Origin: Acidobacteriaceae bacterium | GTDB lineage: Bacteria > Acidobacteriota > Terriglobia > Terriglobales > Acidobacteriaceae | Direction of reading: 5' to 3' | DNA: 19,640 nucleotides | Assembly: GCA_003133425.1 (NCBI GenBank) | Contig: PKXI01000208.1 | Coordinates: 8,189-27,828, forward strand | Shown: in pieces, positions 15,061-19,640 of the stretch | Numbering within the stretch: position 1 is the stretch's first letter | Layout: each line of letters begins with the position of its first letter | Program-made: the position numbers and the translations under genes | The notes under the pieces: generated by a model | What the model was told of the DNA's origin: nothing | The model's database searches: none | What the model saw: the letters and a program-made list of their open reading frames with translations, nothing else

Positions 15061-17175
15061 TTAGGCCCCCAGGGCCGTCTTCAAGTAGCCCATCTCCGCT
15101 AGTTTCAATGCCTGTGCGGTCTCCAGCGCAGGCGACAACAGCGGACCCTGGCCCAACTCGCAACCCATTCGACCCAGCGCTCTCAGTTGCTCGGGAGTCT
15201 CGATCCCCTGCGCCACTACCAGTACGCCCAGCGTACGGCCCAGGCGAAGCAGCGACTCCAGCATCGCCTGTTGCCGGCCTGTGGAAGTGGCTGCCGCGGT
15301 CAGCTTGAAGTCCAACTTAACCATGTCAATTGGCAGGCGCACCAGGTGGTTCAACGGCGCAAGGCTCGATCCGAAGTCGTCCATCGCCACCCGCACATTG
15401 CAGTCCACCAAGCGCTGCAGAATCGCAACCGCCGTATCCGGGCTTTCATTAAGCGCGCTCTCTGGTACTTCAAACAACAGACGCGACGGATCAGCTCCGC
15501 TCGCCGAAAGTGTCCTCTGCAACTGCGAAACCATTTCGGGGTTGTAGAACTGCCGATGCGTCAGGTTAATGCTCAGAGAGATGTCTACCGTCGGCAAAAC
15601 ATTGCGCCAGTTCCGCAACTGCCAGCACGCGGCCTCCATCGTCTCCCGGCCCAGCGTAATCGAAAGGCCTGTTTCTTCCGCGACAGCGAGCAGGTCACCA
15701 AAGCTGTCAACAGTGCCGTCCGCCCCCCGCCAGCGCAACATGCACTCGAAGCCCTCCAGCTTGCCATCGCTCAGCCGGAACATAGGCACATACCGGAATT
15801 CGAGCAGCCGCTTGTCCAGCCTGTAACGCAGTTCGCGCTCCCGCTCCTGCTGGCTGGTGACGCAAACCTCCAGGTGCTTGTCGAATATCTCGTACCGCCC
15901 GCCGCCCGACTGCTTGGCGCGATACATCGCAAAGTCCGCATCCCGGATCAGCAAATCGGAGGAGGTGTGGTCCGGTCCGGCCATTGCCGCGCCAATGCTG
16001 GCGCCGGCCTGGATAAGATGCCCAAAAATATCGAAAGGCCGCGTCATCTCTGCCAAGACGCGCTTTGACACAGTCTCCAGATCGCCCGCGCTAAGAATGT
16101 TTTCGACCAGGACCGCAAACTCGTCTCCGCCTAGCCGCGCCGCCGAGTCCTGTGGACGCAGCGCTGCCTGCAACCGTTCTGCCACCGCGATCAGCACAAC
16201 GTCCCCCGCGGCATGACCGAGTACGTCGTTGATCTCCTTGAAACGGTCGAGATCCAGAAACAGCACTCCACAGCTCTGTTCCGGGCGACGTACCCGTCGA
16301 GCTAGAGACTGATTTAGCCGGTCCAGAAAAAGTGCCCGGTTCGGCAATCCTGTCAGCACGTCGTGCATGGCATCGTGCTGCAGTTTGTCTTCTGTCTGTC
16401 TTCGCTCGCCTATGTCGCGAAAAGTGTAAACATACCCCACCCTTGCTTTGTCCACCAGCAACGGCGCGCAATGCAAGCTCACATCAACCAGTTCGCCGCC
16501 CTTGTTGGCGCGCACTGTTTCCACCATCGTGCGCCCTTGCTCGTCCACTGCCTTTTCCAACGTGGCATGCTCGTTCAAGCGCGTCTCAGGCACAATCAGT
16601 TCTCGCAGACTCCCGCCACTGGCTTCCTCGGCTGTGAATCCGAACATCCGCGTGAACGAAGGATTGGTATAGAGAATATGGTGATCGTGCTCGATCGCCA
16701 CTGCTTCGGGGATACTGGCCAGCACGTCTTCCATCAGCCGTGACTTCGGTGCCCGCTCCCGCCCACCGGGATGAGCCACGATAACTGCCTCGCGCAGTTC
16801 CGCGTCCAGAATGCTATAGGTGCCTTCGACCGGAAGCAGCTTTCCGCTCTTGGTCGGCATAGTGGCGTGAAATGGACTTCCCTTTTCGGTACCCGTCAGA
16901 AGGGTCTGCGGTTCCGCGGTGCCAGGAAACAGCCCCCACAATACATCCTCCACCGGACGCTCAGCCCATTCGCCTTCCGTCAACCCCATCATCTGCCGAG
17001 CTTCGGCGTTGGCAAACACAATCTTGCCCGCCTGCTCCAGAAAAACCAGAACCGGCAATGCGTCCAGAATCTCCCGCTGTCTGCTCGAATCCGCATTTTC
17101 CGGAAGGTTCAAACCACTAGCCTCCCTGGGAACCTTCACCGCTCCCACTCGCGCTTGCTTACTTGCCCGGTCCAT
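15061..17175 (-). CDS. PAS-PAS-GGDEF-EAL cyclic-di-GMP signalling protein
   Basis: 704 residues with no membrane segment, so a cytoplasmic sensor. PAS 1 is at about 32-135 and PAS 2 at about 146-260, ending in TFRDIGERRQTEDKLQHDAMHD, the usual PAS-to-GGDEF linker. The GGDEF domain (about 265-435) has an intact GGDEF signature (349-353) and an RxxD I-site (R340-D343) exactly five residues before it, so it should make cyclic-di-GMP with product inhibition. The EAL domain (about 448-695) is degenerate. EAL reads ECM (477-479) and AEGVE reads AQGIE, with Q656 replacing the general-base Glu; QGY reads QGP (676-678). N537, E569, E572, D599-D600 and K620 remain. It may bind but probably not hydrolyse cyclic-di-GMP. 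AAAGAGA upstream supports the ATG at 17175. Confidence 0.93.
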   Translation of the reverse strand: MDRASKQARVGAVKVPREASGLNLPENADSSRQREILDALPVLVFLEQAGKIVFANAEARQMMGLTEGEWAERPVEDVLWGLFPGTAEPQTLLTGTEKGSPFHATMPTKSGKLLPVEGTYSILDAELREAVIVAHPGGRERAPKSRLMEDVLASIPEAVAIEHDHHILYTNPSFTRMFGFTAEEASGGSLRELIVPETRLNEHATLEKAVDEQGRTMVETVRANKGGELVDVSLHCAPLLVDKARVGYVYTFRDIGERRQTEDKLQHDAMHDVLTGLPNRALFLDRLNQSLARRVRRPEQSCGVLFLDLDRFKEINDVLGHAAGDVVLIAVAERLQAALRPQDSAARLGGDEFAVLVENILSAGDLETVSKRVLAEMTRPFDIFGHLIQAGASIGAAMAGPDHTSSDLLIRDADFAMYRAKQSGGGRYEIFDKHLEVCVTSQQERERELRYRLDKRLLEFRYVPMFRLSDGKLEGFECMLRWRGADGTVDSFGDLLAVAEETGLSITLGRETMEAACWQLRNWRNVLPTVDISLSINLTHRQFYNPEMVSQLQRTLSASGADPSRLLFEVPESALNESPDTAVAILQRLVDCNVRVAMDDFGSSLAPLNHLVRLPIDMVKLDFKLTAAATSTGRQQAMLESLLRLGRTLGVLVVAQGIETPEQLRALGRMGCELGQGPLLSPALETAQALKLAEMGYLKTALGA

Positions 17176-17344
17176 TGGTCTCTTTGTAGCCCCGCCGCCC
17201 TACCCCAAAATCGTAGGCCGCGCGCAGCCCGGCTTCCATCCCCTAAACCGGGTATTCGGTGCAACCAAAGTCCTGAAAATATCTCACTTACACACAGGCG
17301 ACTCCGTGTCTTGGCTTCTGGAAAATCGAATTCATAAGGGAAGT

Positions 17345-17373
17345 TTGCGCGCTGTGAGCGGCCCTTCTACAAT
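17345..17373 (+). promoter_or_regulatory. Promoter-like pair with no assigned gene
   Basis: TTGCGC (17345-17350), exactly 17 bp, then TACAAT (17368-17373). Transcription would start near 17380 and run towards the 3' end of hpf on the opposite strand. It could drive a small RNA, an antisense RNA or the 76-codon frame at 17425; it could also be chance. Confidence 0.35.
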
Positions 17374-17572
17374 GTACCTCCGGCCCATGACGCATGCCCG
17401 CTCGAGCACCCGAATCAAGGATCGGTGAACCCCAACGACGATCTCAAGAGCATCTCAGGAAATTCAAGACAAGCGAATGATTTGAAGAAACGCGGCCGGG
17501 GATTGGGAAACCTTTTTGGCTGGGCGCCGCGCCATGAGTTCCGCAAAAATGACTGTGGCCTTTACCCCGAGC

Positions 17573-17588
17573 GGATGTCAAAACATCC
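17573..17588 (-). terminator. Hairpin downstream of hpf
   Basis: A perfect 6-bp stem with a 4-nt loop (GGATGT/ACATCC), 22 bp after the hpf stop. There is no run of T after the stem, so if it ends the hpf transcript it is a weak or factor-assisted site. Confidence 0.3.
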
Positions 17589-17609
17589 ACTTCCCAACAA
17601 TCAAAAACC

Positions 17610-18248
17610 CTACGGAATCTCCACCAACTCCATCTGCCCGTCCCGGCGGCGGTGAAGTACAAACATATCTCCTGCAGAAGTGCGGAAAATCAGCAAATCC
17701 CGGTCGCGAAACTCCGCCTCTTTCACAGCCTCTTCAATAGTCAAAGGCTTCAACGCGATCGCCTCGCCGTTCTTCAAAATGTGCGGCTCTACCACTGTTG
17801 CGCGCGCTGGAAAAGAGTGAACCGCGATCGATGTACGGGCTTTCGTGCCGGTGGTGCGGCCCGGCCTTTCCTCACCGGCATCGGCTGGCGGCTGAGTAGC
17901 GCGCGCCTTCGGCCGGGCCACCGGAGGCGCAGTCATAACCTTTTCTTCTTTGGGAAGCCTCTTGCTCCCCATCCGCCTGTCACGGTGACGCCGTGCCTGG
18001 TTCTCCGCGTGTTCCATTGCTTCTCTCAGCGCCGCATCCAAGGTGTCGGCCTTGCCCGTGGCCGCAATCTTTTGCGCCCGGCCCTGCACAGTCAATTCAA
18101 CAATCTGCACGTGTCTCTGCGCGCTAAACGTTATGCTCGCGTGCGCACTCTTGCCCAGTATCCGGCCTATTCGTTCCATCCCTTCTTCGGCGTGCGTCCG
18201 CAGCGCCTTTGAAATCTTCACTTGCCTGGCGGTGAACTCCACTTCCAT
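17610..18248 (-). CDS. hpf: Ribosome hibernation-promoting factor, long form (HPF/RaiA family)
   Basis: 212 residues. The N-terminal domain (MEVEFTARQVKISKALRTHAEEGMERIGRIL ... ADTLDAALREAMEHAENQARRHRDRR, about 1-100) is the S30AE / HPF fold that binds the decoding region of the 30S subunit and silences ribosomes in stationary phase. A charged Pro/Lys/Arg-rich linker follows (about 96-145). The C-terminal domain, VVEPHILKNGEAIALKPLTIEEAVKEAEFRDRDLLIFRTSAGDMFVLHRRRDGQMELVEIP, is the dimerisation domain of long HPF, which joins two 70S ribosomes into 100S particles. The frame is open to 18434, but the ATG at 18248 has GGAGG (18259-18255) six bases upstream and starts exactly where the family starts. 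A promoter lies inside the longer open frame, which excludes 18434. Confidence 0.92.
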   Translation of the reverse strand: MEVEFTARQVKISKALRTHAEEGMERIGRILGKSAHASITFSAQRHVQIVELTVQGRAQKIAATGKADTLDAALREAMEHAENQARRHRDRRMGSKRLPKEEKVMTAPPVARPKARATQPPADAGEERPGRTTGTKARTSIAVHSFPARATVVEPHILKNGEAIALKPLTIEEAVKEAEFRDRDLLIFRTSAGDMFVLHRRRDGQMELVEIP

Positions 18249-18406
18249 GGTCAGCCTCCGCTCCTCGCTCCCCTTGCCGGAGAGCTGTAGACTCCACATC
18301 GCTGTTGTTTTTATTAGACGTGGCAACCGCTGCCCGTCAGTCCGTCTCCGTGCCCCCGAATGCCGGATCAACAAACCAGCTCTGAATCTCCGGGTTAGAG
18401 GAGCAC

Positions 18407-18434
18407 AGTATAAGCTAATCCCGCCAAGCTGCAA
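18407..18434 (-). promoter_or_regulatory. Candidate sigma-70 promoter of hpf
   Basis: Read on the minus strand: TTGCAG (18434-18429), a 16-bp spacer, then TATACT (18412-18407). Transcription would begin near 18400 and leave an untranslated leader of about 150 nt before the hpf ATG, long enough for post-transcriptional control. Hpf therefore appears to have its own promoter and not to depend on fabH read-through. Confidence 0.5.
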
Positions 18435-18525
18435 ATAACAGCCGTAATGTCATGGAATTCTTCCAGAGCGACGACCCGCGCGCCATCTGACAGCCCGTAG
18501 TCGCAAGCCAATGTTCCTTGGCCGG

Positions 18526-19542
18526 TCAAATCTCCCATCGCAGCAGCACAGTTCCCACAGTGAACCCCGCTCCCACCGCGGCCAGCAGTACCAAGTCGCC
18601 CTTCTTCATCTTTCCCTCCTCGATGGCCGTCTCCATGGCCAGAGGAATTGTGCCTGCCGACGTGTTCCCATACTTTTCGATATTGATAATCACACGTTCC
18701 GGTGCCATCCCCAGCCGGTCCGCTGTCGCCGTAATGATCCGCTTGTTGGCCTGGTGAGGAATAAAGCATCCCAGATCCGCTCCAGTCACACCATTGCGTT
18801 CCAACAGCTTCGTCGCTGCCTCGGCCATCTTCCGCACCGCGAACTTGTACACCGCCGGACCATCCTGGTAGATGTAGTGCATCTTCTTGTCCACGGTCTC
18901 GTGGCTCGATGGATTCAGGCTCCCGCCACCTTTCAGATTCAGGCTTACTCCCCCGGACCCGTCGATCTCGTTCACGTAGTCGATAAACCCGATCTCACCA
19001 TCTTCCGCGGGCTCAATCAGCACCGCGCCGCCACCGTCGCCGAAAAGCACGCACGTTGTCCGGTCTGTGTAGTCGGTCATGCGCGTATTCGCGTCGGCAC
19101 CGCACACCATCACCTTCTTGTGAGCCCCGCTCTCCACCATCTTCACGCCCGCCTGCAGTGCATACACAAATCCCGAACATCCACCGGAAACGTCGAATCC
19201 CCACGCGCCTTTGGCTCCGATCTTGTCCTGCACCAGACACGCCGTCGAGGGGAACATCATGTCCGGCGTCACTGTGCCCACAATGATTACTTCCACTTCG
19301 CCGGCTTCAATCCCCCGGGCCTTGAGGCATTTTTTCGCCGCCTCCGTGCACATATCGCTCACACCCAGACCCTTGGCCAACTTGTGCCGCTCACGAATAC
19401 CCGTACGCTCCATAATCCACTGGTCGTTGGTATCCACCAATTTTTCGAGGTCTTTGTTAGTAATTATTTCTGGAGGAACGTAGGTCCCGAGCGCCGTAAT
19501 CTTCGCGCGCCGGCCCACAATAGGACGAACGGTAAGGCTCAA
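18526..19542 (-). CDS. fabH: Beta-ketoacyl-ACP synthase III (KASIII)
   Basis: 338 residues, the normal length for FabH. It condenses acetyl-CoA (or a branched acyl-CoA) with malonyl-ACP to begin fatty-acid synthesis in the cytoplasm. The Cys-His-Asn triad is visible: C122 in [14 protein letters not shown]263 in IPHQANKRI and N293 in [13 protein letters not shown]. Other signatures are [16 protein letters not shown] near the start and [11 protein letters not shown] (168-178). The C-terminus ends in [14 protein letters not shown], as in typical FabH proteins. The start is TTG at 19542, with GAGGAG (19555-19550) seven bases upstream. fabH often follows rpmF and plsX; the 98 bp seen upstream hold no gene end that I can recognise. 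Confidence 0.95.
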   Translation of the reverse strand: MSLTVRPIVGRRAKITALGTYVPPEIITNKDLEKLVDTNDQWIMERTGIRERHKLAKGLGVSDMCTEAAKKCLKARGIEAGEVEVIIVGTVTPDMMFPSTACLVQDKIGAKGAWGFDVSGGCSGFVYALQAGVKMVESGAHKKVMVCGADANTRMTDYTDRTTCVLFGDGGGAVLIEPAEDGEIGFIDYVNEIDGSGGVSLNLKGGGSLNPSSHETVDKKMHYIYQDGPAVYKFAVRKMAEAATKLLERNGVTGADLGCFIPHQANKRIITATADRLGMAPERVIINIEKYGNTSAGTIPLAMETAIEEGKMKKGDLVLLAAVGAGFTVGTVLLRWEI

Positions 19543-19640
19543 TGGAATTCTCCTCGCGGCTCTTTCGGGACGCCATCCCCGGGCTGACCACTCTAAATTG
19601 TTAAGATCCGAGAAAACGCAAAAAAGTACCGGGTGACCTA
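19543..19640. other. Upstream region of fabH (window edge)
   Basis: 98 bp with no gene recognised on either strand. Apart from the fabH Shine-Dalgarno, the minus strand has an AT-rich stretch (around 19597-19628) that could carry a promoter, but no pair of boxes with good spacing stands out. Confidence 0.35.

Larger units (their letters stand above)
17176..17609. other. 434-bp gap between hpf and the GGDEF-EAL gene
   Basis: No convincing gene. It contains a strong plus-strand promoter-like pair (17345-17373). Downstream of it is a weakly supported GTG-started 76-codon frame (17425-17655), preceded by AAGGA and overlapping the 3' end of hpf in antisense; its product is basic and unlike any family I recognise. 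A perfect hairpin, GGATGT-CAAA-ACATCC (17573-17588), lies 22 bp past the hpf stop. Two weaker stems lie near the GGDEF-EAL start (CCTAC/GTAGG at 17199-17217; CCCGG/CCGGG at 17228-17252). I find no clear minus-strand promoter for the GGDEF-EAL gene and no recognisable cyclic-di-GMP riboswitch. Confidence 0.4.

Noticed and set aside
15187..16068. A 293-codon plus-strand open frame inside the GGDEF-EAL gene
   Set aside because: It is antisense to clear PAS/GGDEF/EAL motifs and has an Arg/His/Gln-rich composition typical of a shadow frame in GC-rich DNA.
17176..17420. A cyclic-di-GMP riboswitch in front of the GGDEF-EAL gene
   Set aside because: The leader has only short weak stems and none of the conserved GEMM-type sequence blocks I would expect.
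18249..18434. A 62-residue N-terminal extension of HPF
   Set aside because: It has no family similarity. A TTGCAG-N16-TATACT promoter lies in it, and GGAGG precedes the internal ATG at 18248.
18407..18434. A sigma-54 promoter for hpf (TTGGC ... GC pattern)
   Set aside because: The GG-to-GC distance is 8 bp, not the required 10 bp. A sigma-70 pair fits better.
18511..19587. A 358-codon plus-strand open frame over fabH
   Set aside because: FabH on the opposite strand has its complete catalytic triad. The plus-strand product is His/Arg-rich with no recognisable domain.

Overview
This window reads as a chromosomal segment of a GC-rich (roughly 60% by eye) Gram-negative bacterium, most likely an acidobacterium of the class Terriglobia. 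That assignment rests on protein style, the GH106 / DUF2264 / heparinase-like gene content, the palindromic repeats and the TTG starts; no rRNA or marker-gene comparison was possible. I see no tRNA, rRNA, CRISPR array, transposase or phage gene.

Layout. (1) 1-2374: the 3' end of a DUF302 gene converging on a full-length RecQ helicase. (2) 2475-12963: a carbohydrate-breakdown block. It holds a Tat-exported DUF2264 protein, a large exported GH106-type glycoside hydrolase, an MFS_3-type transporter translationally coupled to an isochorismatase-fold hydrolase, an L-fucose-isomerase-like enzyme, and an exported heparinase II/III-type lyase. Candidate promoters and short palindromes lie in front of the GH106 gene and between the divergent isomerase and lyase genes. 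A cluster of palindromic repeats sits between the convergent DUF2264 and GH106 genes. (3) 13124-14065: a membrane-anchored alpha/beta-hydrolase with Asp at the nucleophile elbow. (4) 14086-19542, all on the minus strand: fabH, hpf (long form), a PAS-PAS-GGDEF-EAL protein and rapZ.

How the genes may work together. Block 2 could remove rhamnose or uronic-acid units from a plant or microbial polysaccharide outside the cytoplasm (DUF2264, GH106, heparinase-like lyase), import products, and isomerise a deoxysugar or pentose inside. The substrate is not determined, and no SusC/SusD pair lies within the window. Block 4 resembles the widespread hpf ... rapZ neighbourhood, but with a cyclic-di-GMP protein between the two genes where many bacteria carry hprK or ptsN.

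Several enzymes depart from family consensus at key positions: the isochorismatase-fold protein has Gly for the catalytic Cys, the alpha/beta-hydrolase has Asp for Ser, the EAL domain has ECM and AQG motifs, and the RapZ P-loop has Ala for Ser/Thr. I see no complete new multi-gene defence or mobile system. The most unusual items are these active-site changes, the variable-stem repeats at 3794-3940 and an orphan promoter-like site at 17345.
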